Below, one piece after another: positions 51,602-61,314 of a stretch of 64,000 nucleotides of DNA; the first letter of the stretch is position 1; the number at the start of each line of letters is the position of its first letter. The notes below the pieces were generated by a model. The model had not been told where the DNA came from. It saw only the letters and a program-made list of their open reading frames with translations, and did no database searches. The translations under genes were made by a program, and so were the position numbers. Source of the stretch: Glossina fuscipes (lineage: Eukaryota > Arthropoda > Insecta > Diptera > Glossinidae); assembly GCF_014805625.2 (NCBI RefSeq), contig NW_023998456.1:1408204-1472203 (forward strand), read 5' to 3'.

Positions 51602-52929
51602 TTGGTAAAAATTTAATTTATGTGATTCTATGATGTTTTATATAAGCAACGCGAAAATGAATTTAAATAAATTGTCCACATACTTAGGTGGCATAAATGT
51701 ATTTTATCACCATTTCGACTTCTTCCTGGATTTGGATTTAAAAACAATTTTTTTTTTTTAATAATTGTAACATTGAAATAGAACGAACGACCAAATTGGG
51801 CAAGAGGGATATCCATACCAATTTTCAATTCTTACAAAACGCAAATATCTACTTGCATTCTTTTTCTTTTTAGTTTGGTTGGCGACCATAAAGCTGTAAT
51901 TGCAAGGGTATTCAACAAACCGCTTTTTTGCCAGAACAACCTTCATTGATGAATGTTAGGCTGATAGGGATATTGAGGTATTGCGGCTTTTGAGGCAATG
52001 TTGTGCGCGGTTTGATACGTTCAAAAATATATAAAACGCTTCATTAATTATTTGAATTTTTTTTTAGAAGCAGAATTGTACATCTTATGAGATGTTACTT
52101 CAGTACTTATGAGATATTACTTCAATAAATTAAATGAAACCGATCATTTCAGTTTATTTCAAAAACATAGTCAATTTGTTGAAATATGCAATGGCCTCAA
52201 GTAGTAGTAGAATAATTAGTGAATCAAATTGTGTGAAAAAATCATATCTGCTTCAAAAAGAGTCGAATCTAGAACAACGGAAGGGCAGAATTATGGGCGC
52301 ACCACGTCCATCCCTCCCAATCGACTACCAATGCGCCGATTGGGGGACTTGATAACCATTGGGTCAAGGTCAACTGCTTGGTACTCCGGTTTATTAGAAA
52401 TTTAATTGAAAACTGACAAGTTTTATTTGTTGTGGCGTACATACATACAATCCCATACGATTCATCAATTTCCACAAACTGACCGAGAGTAGATATAGGG
52501 CTGCAGATTCCGGAAATGTCTGCTTATTCTGTTTCACATTCTCTATGGATATAAATAATGATCAACTTTTACTTCTATTATTTTATTACTTTTAATATTC
52601 ATACTCTCCTCATTTGTCTTACGCATTTTCGGTTGATAGCGAAGCAATCTGCGTACATTTAATCGCTCTATATTCTTATGTCCTCGTTTCTCGTTTTGCA
52701 CAATGGTTTAACGGGATTGTGCTTCTTTCGGAAAATAATCGCGTGTTATGCTGTTATTTAATGAATGTTGGGTAATTACTTGATTGGACTTCTTGTGAGC
52801 TGGTCTTGATTTCCTTACTCGCGTGAATCGATTGGTGACTGATGTGCAGTGTTTTATTAAATCCTAAATTTGCGAGTTAGGAATACGTGTCTGAAGTGTG
52901 AGTAATGATGGGCCTCCATTTTCATTTTG
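51602..52929. other. Intergenic, no gene recognised
   Basis: Contains the ECM29 3' UTR. A short direct repeat TTATGAGAT.TTACTTCA occurs twice (about 52084-52127). The 72-codon frame at 52134-52352 has no known motif. Confidence 0.45.
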
Positions 52930-53260
52930 CTATATATGAGCTCTTATGGCACGGGAGAAGCCAAAAACTTGTGAACTAATGTAAGCATGACGAATAGCTA
53001 AGGTGCGCCCGTCCTTCTGCTCGGTATATTCGACAATTTCATCAACTTTCTGTAAGAAAAATTTGTTATTCCCCGGTTTACAATGCTTTGAAGCGAAGTG
53101 AAAAACATACCATAATTTTTTTCATGCCAATGTTTCGCGTGAATGTGGTTAAAGTTTTGTTCTTCGGATCCAAAATAGAATCTTCAATTATTTTAATTGG
53201 AGTATTTTTATAAAAACGTTCACCCCATTTAGGCACATGATTAGTTTTAGAGAGTAAGGT
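52930..53260 (-). pseudogene. PRELI-like (prel) gene fragment with retained intron
   Basis: Two minus-strand exon pieces (53111 to about 53260, then 52930-53049) flank a 61-bp GT-AG intron. They read [30 protein letters not shown] and, after the intron, VDEIVEY, then [16 protein letters not shown] before an early stop. This is the middle of the PRELI/MSF1 domain; intact proteins transfer phosphatidic acid between mitochondrial membranes. The part coding for the amino-terminal third and the tail after FGFSRAI are missing. A stop lies just upstream of the first piece. Because the intron is kept, the copy was made at DNA level rather than through mRNA. It could conceivably be internal exons of a real gene with distant ends, but the early stop argues against that. 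Confidence 0.65.
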
Positions 53261-53399
53261 TTTCTTTGAGGTTTAAAATAAGAACAAGGACATATGCGGC
53301 GCATCGCACAGACTCGTTCAGTTTGGTGTCATAGCCGTCTAGGTAAGTACCCACAGACAATTTGACAAGTTGACCGTTACAAAGAGTTTTTTTTTGACT

Positions 53400-53655
53400 T
53401 TACGGATAGGGGATGTGCTGGTTCAGCTTTTTAATCGCCATCCCTGAAGGACTTACAGGACAACTGACCTAACGGATAGGGAATGTGCTGGTTCAGCTTT
53501 TTAATCGCCATCCCTGAAGGACTTTCAAGACAACTGACCTAACGGATAGGGGATGTGCTGGTTCAGCTTTTTAATCGCCATCCCTGAAGGATTTTTAGGA
53601 CAACTGACTTAACTGATGGGGGATATGCTGGTTCATCTTTTTAATCGCCATCCAG
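53400..53655 (+). repeat. 70-bp tandem repeat, about 3.6 copies
   Basis: Units begin with ACGGATAGGGGATGTGCTGG at 53402, 53472, 53542 and (variant) 53612, exactly 70 bp apart. Each contains TTCAGCTTTTTAATCGCCAT. The first three copies are nearly identical and the fourth is diverged and truncated at the border with the helicase fragment. This implies recent amplification from that side. Confidence 0.9.
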
Positions 53656-53671
53656 GGATGAACCAAGGCAG

Positions 53672-54351
53672 CTATGACACTGGCAGTTCGTTATTGTAGT
53701 ACAAGTGATTGAATAATCCCAATATCTTCGGGTGACAACGATAATTTTGGTTTAAATGGAACTGAAGGAAACGATCATAATTTCTTCTTTCATCTAACGA
53801 GTAACACTTCCTTTCCAGCAAACGTTCCATCAGGGATTTACTCAAGCCAAGCTCCGTAGCACCTGCAGATTTAAAAACAGTCCCTAACTGCTTGTGATTA
53901 CCCGAGAGTATTATTTCGCATTTCGGTGACTTAACGTCCATTATGCCATTTGCCGGTGCACTATTTGAGAAGAGTCTCAGTGGAAGATTCAGTTGGTTTC
54001 GGTAAAATAAATTGCGGTTAATGTTTTTGCATATTACAGACGCGATGTATCGCAAGCAGAATTCGATGAAGATGTTACAAGTACGTGGGTAGAGGGACGC
54101 CTAATAAACAACTGCAAAATAGTCTCTACTACAGTTGTAGTCTTAACGGTACCAGAAGACTGCAACTCTATGGCCGCAATTACGTCAACGAGCGCAAAAG
54201 GAACACGTATGCTTACAAAATGGTCCCCGTCTTCGCTGTAAGAGGCCTGGTGACGGCTTTTAATATGGTCATGAGCGTCCACACGTGGAAATTTAGATGC
54301 AAGAGTACTGCAAGACAATCTCAACCTGGCACAGGAGATTGGATTAGACAT
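53672..54351 (-). pseudogene. MOV10/Armitage RNA helicase fragment, inactive
   Basis: Minus strand, two frames. Upstream: a degenerate Walker A, SSGTVKTTTVVETILQ (expected GPPGTGKTxT), then HVLVTSSSNSACD (helicase motif Ia region). Downstream after a frame break: CEIILSGNHKQLGTVFKS (expected GDxxQLxPV; Asp is replaced by Asn), LGLSKSLMERLLER and LNQNYRCHPKIL (motif IV). This order is that of MOV10/Armitage-type superfamily 1 helicases, which in flies act in RNA silencing and piRNA biogenesis. The Walker B segment is lost and the homology stops at YNNELPVS, where the 70-bp repeats follow within 20 bp. The intact gene is over 1000 residues, so this is a short, dead piece. Confidence 0.75.
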
Positions 54352-55290
54352 GCGAGCAGTCGTTTGTGACAGGAACCTGGCCGATAAGGAAGCGGTACAC
54401 TTATTACCCGCTGGAGTGTTACTGATCTACGATTATACACACAGCCTCAAAAGGTACAAAGAAACAATTGAAAGAAGCAAACATAAATACGACTTTACAA
54501 TAACTTCAAAATTTTACAAAAATTTCGACCCCACTACTCCACTACTCCAGTCTAGGTGCAGGGAGGCGCTATTTAAGCGGTCGCAGCACCGCGCTACACA
54601 ACTGATCTAATCAACGACGGGATATCAGGTTTGCTGCAAGCGGCGATTAATGAAGAACTGTTCAGAAACGACCCCGAGATTGTCAATCAGACCTGCGAGA
54701 TCTTCAGGATGCTGTCAAAATTCATCAATTTATTTCATCGGAGCTCCGTATCAAAGCAAAAGTGGAAGAAGCTCAAAGACGAACTCCAGCAAATTAGCGA
54801 GTATTTCGTGAAAGTTTTTAAGAAGGACGCCCTTGCCACAGAAACAACGATTACAAATTTTACCAACTTGATGGAGGATTTGGTGAAGGCTTACCCTGGC
54901 ACAACTTTCGCCTCATACAGGGTAAGCCAGGACCTTCCTGAAGCGACTTTCGTTAATATGTCTTTGTCAAAAGGGGAAAGGAGCAGATAAGCTGTCGAAA
55001 TTCTTCAATTGTGCAACCATCTGCGGAACCTGCAGATGTTCCAATATAAAAAAGGACTACAAACAACCGACGATTACCTCCTACGAAACTGAGCAAGAGC
55101 CCGAAGAAAAGTAGGCGCCATTCGGGCTCGATGGGGATGTTTACAGACCTGCGTAAACTAGAATTTAAATACCGCGAAAGAAGATACCTGCGATCGCTTA
55201 CGGCATTCGGAATAGCATAGTACATTCGTGAGCAGTTGAATTGCCGTCACTGCAGGCGTGACATGGCAGAAGAGGAGGACAAGTTTTGAG
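54300..55290 (+). pseudogene. Possible P-element/THAP9-type transposase relic
   Basis: The plus-strand frame near 54335 reads EIGLDMRAVVCDRNLADKEA, then LLIYDYTHSLKRYKE. It may correspond to the P-element region RAIVCDxGxxN followed by xFDxPHLxKxxRN. Frame breaks lead into a 119-codon frame (54631-54990) with DPEIVNQTCEIFRMLSKFIN, then a piece near 55130-55290 with a CRHCRRDM motif. GC content is visibly higher than in the flanks. It abuts the helicase fragment on the opposite strand, overlapping it by about 50 bp. I recognise the family only weakly; another transposase or a foreign gene is possible. Confidence 0.35.
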
Positions 55291-55294
55291 AGGG

Positions 55295-56490
55295 GGTGAT
55301 GGGTCTGAAAGTAGCAAGAAACCGCATAAGTAACTTAACCCTCACCAGCAAATATCTTACACTTACTTACACTAACAAATAACACGTTACGCTGACATTA
55401 ATAATTTGAAAACATAATCTTAATCTGAAGCCTGCATGCCACAAAGTGGCTCGTAATCCAAATTATTTGGCAATAATGGTATATTTGAACACGCGTCTTC
55501 GTCCTCTCAAACGCTTGCATCGAATGGTGCAAATAGCGCCATCAGATATTAATAAACGTTTCGAGAGTACTTCCCTTCATATACCATTCAAGTAACATTT
55601 CGGTATCGGCAATATTATTTTAGATGTTCGTAATTTCGTCTCAGCAAAACTGCTAACTCACGGAAGCGCTATTAATCCTGCCCCTTGGGAACCGAAGAAG
55701 ACGAGGAAACAATTTTGTCAGACTTAAAGAGCAGATCGAAAAACCGTATGATATTGAAAGTCGAATGGCCGTTATATAGTTATATCGTTATATCGTTAAC
55801 AATCTCAAGGTACGTGCTTAAGCATTGCTCGTCCTTAAACCCAAAGCTCTTATCTTAATATGTTTTATAAGAAAATTTCCATTATGATTTTTTTTTTAAA
55901 TTTCATTAATAAAATAAATAAATAAATTTGCATCCATTCATATATCTGAGTTTTTATTAAAAAATTCCATACAACAGGATGAAACACGTGCCAACTATAA
56001 ACAAAAACAGAAACAGAAACACAATAAAAATGTTACAGGGACATATTTTCTGAGCTTTTGTTCATTTTCATCGGAACTCCAGGAGATTTTGTTTACTTTC
56101 ATCGAAATACTATCAGCTTTTATTAAGATTCACAGAACAAGTTGCAGCTTTTGTTAAGATTCATACAACAAGTTGCAGCTTTTGTGAAAATATGCAACAT
56201 TTCTTGCACATGCAAATAGATGAAAGGAATTTAAGTGATTTTATTGAAGCCTTTTTTTTAAGAAATAACTTTCTGTCTAAAAGCTTGGGAAGCGGTAACG
56301 TATAACCCATAATCATGAGTGTTTTTTAACAAACAAACTTTTTCCTTGCATTTAAATTGATATTCGAAAAATATTTTTATTTATTTTACATATACATAAA
56401 CTTAAATGTTTAAAGTGAACCGTAATGAAAAAGTAAAGTAATGTTACATGGGTGTATTTATGAATTTCTTACTATTATTCTATTTTAGAT
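55295..56490. other. No gene recognised; short AGCTTTTGTTAAGATTCATA repeats
   Basis: Between 56050 and 56200 a roughly 30-bp unit containing CAAGTTGCAGCTTTTGT recurs two to three times. Nothing coding was recognised. Confidence 0.45.
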
Positions 56491-56493
56491 TAG

Positions 56494-56562
56494 ATTAAAA
56501 ATCAAGTCCAGTTCTCCGGTCGCCGCCTCCGCATCATGAAAACGATTTGTTGTCCTCTAATG
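56494..56562 (+). pseudogene. Exon-like unit A of unidentified gene
   Basis: Starts after TTAG and ends at TG|GTAAGT. It is 69 nt with phase 1 at both ends. Read in the frame of unit C it gives KSSPVLRSPPPHHENDLLSSN, similar to unit C, but an in-frame TAA follows the first two bases. It may be decayed or used in another frame. Confidence 0.35.
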
Positions 56563-57003
56563 GTAAGTTAACGTCTATCCTTTTTGTGTTTATCTGTATT
56601 TCAGCAAAAAATGTACGTCATCTCGGAGAACTAACTTGTTTTATTAGAAAAGCTAATTTATCTCTTTTTTTCTTTTTTTTTCTTTCGTTTTTGTGTTCAA
56701 TCATCTTCTATTACCACAGCATTCCTTTTCGTTTTCAGCCAAAGTTTGCAATACTGTTTGACTTTCAAGAACTCCACAAGCACAATTACACACACGTAAA
56801 CAATTACACTTAACATGCTGGCTCCAGTTATTACGGCCACTCTCTTTTTTGTTACGTTTTGTACATAATTGTGACCAAAAATTACGACAGTTTATTATCG
56901 GGACATATAAGCCACAAATCTATTGGCTTAGTCCATCTCCATTCAACATACCAAAAAAAAAAAAAAAATATCTCTATTTTATCCTTATTCGTATTAATTT
57001 TAG

Positions 57004-57085
57004 ATAAAAATACAAGCATAAGCCGTTCAATGCTGCCCCCAATTAAATCCCGCCCATTACCGCCTCATTGCTTTCTCGCCTTAAG
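57004..57085 (+). CDS. Exon-like unit B of unidentified gene
   Basis: Flanked by TTTTAG and GTAATG. It reads KNTSISRSMLPPIKSRPLPPH, with a Pro-rich possible SH3-binding motif. Its exit phase joins in frame to unit D but not to unit C, so B and C look like alternatives. The host gene is not recognised. Confidence 0.3.
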
Positions 57086-57144
57086 GTAATGATAAAATTA
57101 TAAAAATGTTTTTATATATTACTCATCTGTTTCTGCTATTTTAG

Positions 57145-57216
57145 ATAAGAAAAAAATGAAGTCCAACTCGCTCCGCTCATCGCCTCATATAGATGAAGAT
57201 TCGCTGCGTCCCAAAG
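57145..57216 (+). CDS. Exon-like unit C of unidentified gene
   Basis: 72 nt, phase 1 at both ends, preceded by CTATTTTAG and followed by GTAAGT. It reads KKKMKSNSLRSSPHIDEDSLR. It could be skipped or included without changing frame. In frame it continues to unit E, while joining it to unit D gives an immediate stop. Confidence 0.35.
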
Positions 57217-57278
57217 GTAAGTTTCCATTTGTCTTTGCTTATTATTATTATTATTCATTCCTTTTTATTTTTTTTTAG

Positions 57279-57423
57279 ATTAAATAACAAGCATACGCCT
57301 CCACGCTTCGTTTCAGCAGAATGCGGTATTTCCATAGGCCAAATGATAAATCATCACCATAAGCCTCCGAACGTGTTTGGTGGGCTTCGGCAGCAGATTT
57401 CTTTAAAGAAACAACAAAAGTAA
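57279..57423 (+). CDS. Possible terminal exon D of unidentified gene
   Basis: Starts after a long T-rich acceptor (TTTTTTAG) and, in the phase left by unit B, is open to TAA at 57423. It reads NNKHTPPRFVSAECG, then HHHKPPNVFGGLRQQ, and ends in KKQQK. The HKPP motif recurs in unit E, which suggests alternative carboxyl termini. Confidence 0.35.
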
Positions 57424-57633
57424 TCAATTTGGAAGAAGAATTTTGATCGCTCAATGAATACCGTCGGCGTACGCTAAATAAATCATTAATATTGAATGCA
57501 AAACTTATTATATGCAAAGAAAGGTCAGAACCATCGAGTTCAACCATTATCCACATTGGTATTTCTAATTTCTTTATAATTTTTACCTATAGAAGTCGCT
57601 AATGAAAATTTTTGCAAACACTTAACATATATA

Positions 57634-58046
57634 CAGTAAAAGTTGTTTATTCGCGGGGGATACGTTCCATAAAAATGCCGCGAATACAGAAATCGTGAAT
57701 ACGGAATGTTAATTTATATAGTTTTATAGGGGATACGTTCCTAGGTGACAAAATAAAAAAAAACCAAATATATAAAAAAACCAATTTAATTGAATGCGAA
57801 TGTGCATTTAGTTTTTCCCCCTTCAAGCAATTTGCTGTTTGGGGAAGTTGCTTAGCTGAAATGAATTAGGTTTGGGATTTTTTTTATTCATTGAGTAATA
57901 AGGTTCCTTTCATTCTGTTTGTTTACATTCTCAAAAACCGCGAGCAAAGAAATTTATAGCCGCGAATATGGGAATTGGTCGCATTTTTTTCATCCGCGAA
58001 TAGTGAAACCGCGAATAAAGGAAGCGCGAATAAGGAACTTTTACTG
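57634..58046. mobile_element. 413-bp MITE, Tc1/mariner-pogo type
   Basis: The left end is CAGTAAAAGTTGTTTATTCG and the reverse complement of the right end is CAGTAAAAGTTCCTTATTCG. TA flanks both ends (57632-57633 and 58047-58048). The inner parts contain further CGCGAATA motifs in both orientations and GGGGATACGTTCC. There is no coding sequence; the element would need a transposase supplied in trans. Confidence 0.8.
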
Positions 58047-58119
58047 TATATATATGTATATGTACCGTGCGGGCGCAGGGACCTTTATTTTGTGAATTCC
58101 TCTAGTTTACCACTTTACT

Positions 58120-58430
58120 TCCTACGTCTAAGCCTAAAACGAGACTTCCTCGGTCTATGACTAAAAATCGAGTCCCCACGGCGACGACTCAAACTCGACT
58201 AACTTAACCTATTTTTATATCCTACTCTCACCTTATCCTTATCCTACGCTTAACCTATCCTATTCTATTCTTAATTTATTCTTATTCTATGTCTATCCTA
58301 TTCTTATGCTATGCCTATCCTATTGTTATGCTAACTTATTCTCTAGCACTCCCTCTCTACCCAGCCAGAGACGGAGATCCCGTGAGGCCAAAACGAGGGA
58401 CGACTTTGAATCCTCACAATACTTATTACA
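58120..58430 (+). repeat. Pyrimidine-rich dispersed repeat, copy 2
   Basis: A CCTATCCTATTCTTATGCTA-like run of about 130 bp is followed by AGACGGAGATCCCGTGAGG and CCAAAACGAGGGACGACTTT. It is collinear with 29040-29330. Confidence 0.45.
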
Positions 58431-58910
58431 TTCTCTTACATATATGAATCGCGTTATTATCACGTTCTCTTGTACAGTATATATACCCATATATTCTTCC
58501 ATATACAATATTTATAATCTTGTATACATACACGTTTTGTTCCTTTCTATGTAAATACTTTGCTTATACACGCTTGCAAGCTAAGATTATATATTTAAGA
58601 GACCTCTCTTCACCTTTGCCCATTGTACAATAAAACCTGTTTTATGCGGACACATACATATACACACAGAACGGCTCAGGTATTATGAACTGGTGTTCAC
58701 CACCGACGTCGTAGAAATTTTCCTAAATCCCCGTGACAACAGCAAAATACACATTTGACGAGACTTACTCACCAATAAGCTGTATGTTCATTGTAGCGCA
58801 ACATTATAAGTTATTTATCACGAAATATTTTCGGTCAGATATCTTAGACTTGCATTAGTAGTTTGTATTAGTAGTTTCGTAGCAGCATAGCAAATGAATT
58901 GACTCAACAG

Positions 58911-58948
58911 CTATAAAAGCCACCCACAGAGGTTTCTTTTAATTGTTC
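58911..58948 (+). promoter_or_regulatory. Candidate TATA promoter
   Basis: TATAAAAG at 58911 lies about 30 bp before TTCAGC, a plausible fly initiator. A short open frame of 77 codons starting with an ATG at 59098 (MPKYVSNISNSTCS) lies downstream. The protein is not recognised and may not be real. Confidence 0.3.
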
Positions 58949-59859
58949 AGCGACAATCAAGCAGAAAGGCAAGTATTCCAGTTAGTATTTCAGAACGTTG
59001 ACGATTGTTTGTTTCCTGCGATAAGAAAAAATAAGAGAAAAGAGAAAATTTCTTTACACCTAACACTGAACTTAATTTTTCCAGTCATTTATAGCAGATG
59101 CCGAAGTACGTGTCGAATATCTCAAACAGTACATGTAGTCCGCTTAGTCTGTCTGCTTTTGAGTCTGTCTCAACGGCTCGTGTAAATTTAAAAGCGTGGT
59201 ACGTCTGTTCCACGGGTACAGCACGTACAACTTTTGTATTTTTTGTGGAACCCTTAAAAATTAAATTATTAACAAAACTATGTATGTTCTATTTGTTCAT
59301 GTTTTGTTTTGTAGTGCAAAAAAGGCAATAATTAGAGTGCAAACAGCTTTAGAAATCGATAAGAAAGATATAAAATACTATTCCATTGCTCTGAAATATC
59401 CAACATTCGTTTACCATTTTCTAAAAATCTTTGTCAAGAAATATTAAAATTAAAAAATTTTATTCTCGTAAAAACAAGTAAAAACATTATAGTCGGGCAA
59501 GGCCGAGGCAATCATCTTTCGGTCTAAAAAATAATTCTTTGAGGAACTGGAGTGACTGTACAATAAATGCGATCGTTGCAAGTTGTATACTAACACAGTG
59601 AATTTTTCGAGAAAAACATCAAAGCGGTATTTATAACAGAAGTTTACAGTGGAGCTAATGGTTTCGGATATTAAACATGAAAGCGTCGTGCATCACATAG
59701 TTTTCCTACTGGGTTTTGTTCTACGCACTTATTTTCTTTCCTATTCATTTATTCTTCTTTTAAGCGATTGTAAGATAAAGATTTGCAATATTCCTAAAAG
59801 AAAGAAAAAAAAAATAACCCAAACAAATCAAACAGCAAATCGACATTAAAAAACTACAA

Positions 59860-60190
59860 ATTTTCTAGCAAAGAATGTCTGGGATTGGCCCTGGCTATAG
59901 AAGGAAAACCCCTAAGTAACGTTACAATTATTAAGAGAACCACAATTGATTCAATTCATTAAATATTTCCATACATTTGCGAATCATTATGTGGCGGCCG
60001 GTTGAAAGATTACTTTCAGCGAAAGATTAGATTCTTTAACGTCAGCTTTAGCTAAGCATCGCGCTTGCTCTGCGAAGCGTTCGCAGATGTCCAAAGTATT
60101 TACCAATAGTTAACTGCGCGAGCGCATATGTCCTTTAGTACCGCAGTTATCTGAAGATTGGCAAGAGCAACTTTTAAAACCGTTCTTTTC
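59860..60190 (+). pseudogene. Decayed coding-like segment, identity unknown
   Basis: One frame, interrupted by four stops, reads LLREPQLIQFIKYFHTFAN, then KITFSERLDSLTSALAKHR, then LVPQLSEDWQEQLLKPFFSY. The composition is protein-like and unlike the AT-rich flanks. It ends about 30 bp before the 100-N gap. I do not recognise the family. Confidence 0.3.
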
Positions 60191-60220
60191 ATATGTGAGT
60201 CGGAACAATTAAAATAATTT

Positions 60221-60320
60221 NNNNNNNNNNNNNNNNNNNNNNNNNNNNNNNNNNNNNNNNNNNNNNNNNNNNNNNNNNNNNNNNNNNNNNNNNNNNNNNN
60301 NNNNNNNNNNNNNNNNNNNN
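60221..60320. other. Assembly gap (100 N)
   Basis: A run of exactly 100 N, probably a placeholder of unknown real size. It lies between exon-like units D and E, so part of that gene may be missing. Confidence 0.95.
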
Positions 60321-60653
60321 ATAATTTAATAAAATAACTTTAATTAAATAAATTTACCTCGCAGATCAGAAAATATAAACGCGGCCTCACACTTTGTTCA
60401 TTTCCTACGGCGTTATTCTTATTTATGGCAATATGATCTAATTCGAACATTTTATAATAAAACTTTTTGCAAAATAATGATTTTTTTTTTTTTTTTTGGT
60501 TTGTTTGTGTATGGATTAGGACTGTTTGATTCAATTTAGACTCATAATCCAGTAACGTGAATAAGAAACCATTGATGATATTTTTATATTTTTCGGAAAC
60601 GTAAAATGAGCGCTCTTTTTTTCTTAAATGTGACGCTTATGCTTGTTTACCAG

Positions 60654-60742
60654 GTGATGTTGTGCTCCGCAGTTCTTCCCATAAGCCTCCGCAAGGTACT
60701 GTGCAGTCGAAATTCCGGCTAATAATACCGGAAAAGAAATAA
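60654..60742 (+). CDS. Possible terminal exon E of unidentified gene
   Basis: Starts after TTACCAG in phase 1 and runs to TAA. It reads DVVLRSSSHKPPQGTVQSKF, then RLIIPEKK. It accepts unit C (and A) in frame. The shared HKPP with unit D suggests an alternative end of the same protein. Confidence 0.35.
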
Positions 60743-61314
60743 GTATAGGCGATCGGTGTTTATGAGCCAAATTATGAGTATAGAAGATTAGAAAAAGAAA
60801 TCATCATCATTAGATTTTATAAAGGCAGTCAGCTGCTTAAGATGCATAAAGTTTCTAGTACGAAAAATTTCAAATAAATTGTTGTATAGGCCAAATATAT
60901 TGAAAGATTGTCACAAATGTGATTACTCATAAGTCTATGAAGTATTTTAAATTTCCGTATAGCAAATTTTACTTTAGGTAAAAGGTTCATCATCGAGTCG
61001 ACTTGTGTTCAGTGTAGTGCGTGTTTTCTTTTCGTCTGCGTTTTTTCAATTGTTTCGGTGTTTTCGGTGTTTTTGTGTATTTCACTTTTATCTTTTCAGT
61101 GTTATTGCTAAAACTGGTTAACGCGGATATCGCGTATGTGCTTTTGTTTCGTCTATATATAATAAAAAATAGAAAACAAAAAAACAAAGTAAAAAGAATT
61201 GAAAACATTTGACACTTTTCTTTAGTAGTTCCCAACCTTCTTCCACAGTTCCCCAAGCTTTTCAAGTGAATGGTTATTTCACAAATAATAAGCAATAGAC
61301 AACAATAAGACATA

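Noticed and set aside
53400..53655. Regular repeats that might be taken for a CRISPR array
   Set aside because: The units are adjacent with no variable spacers, and the DNA is clearly eukaryotic.
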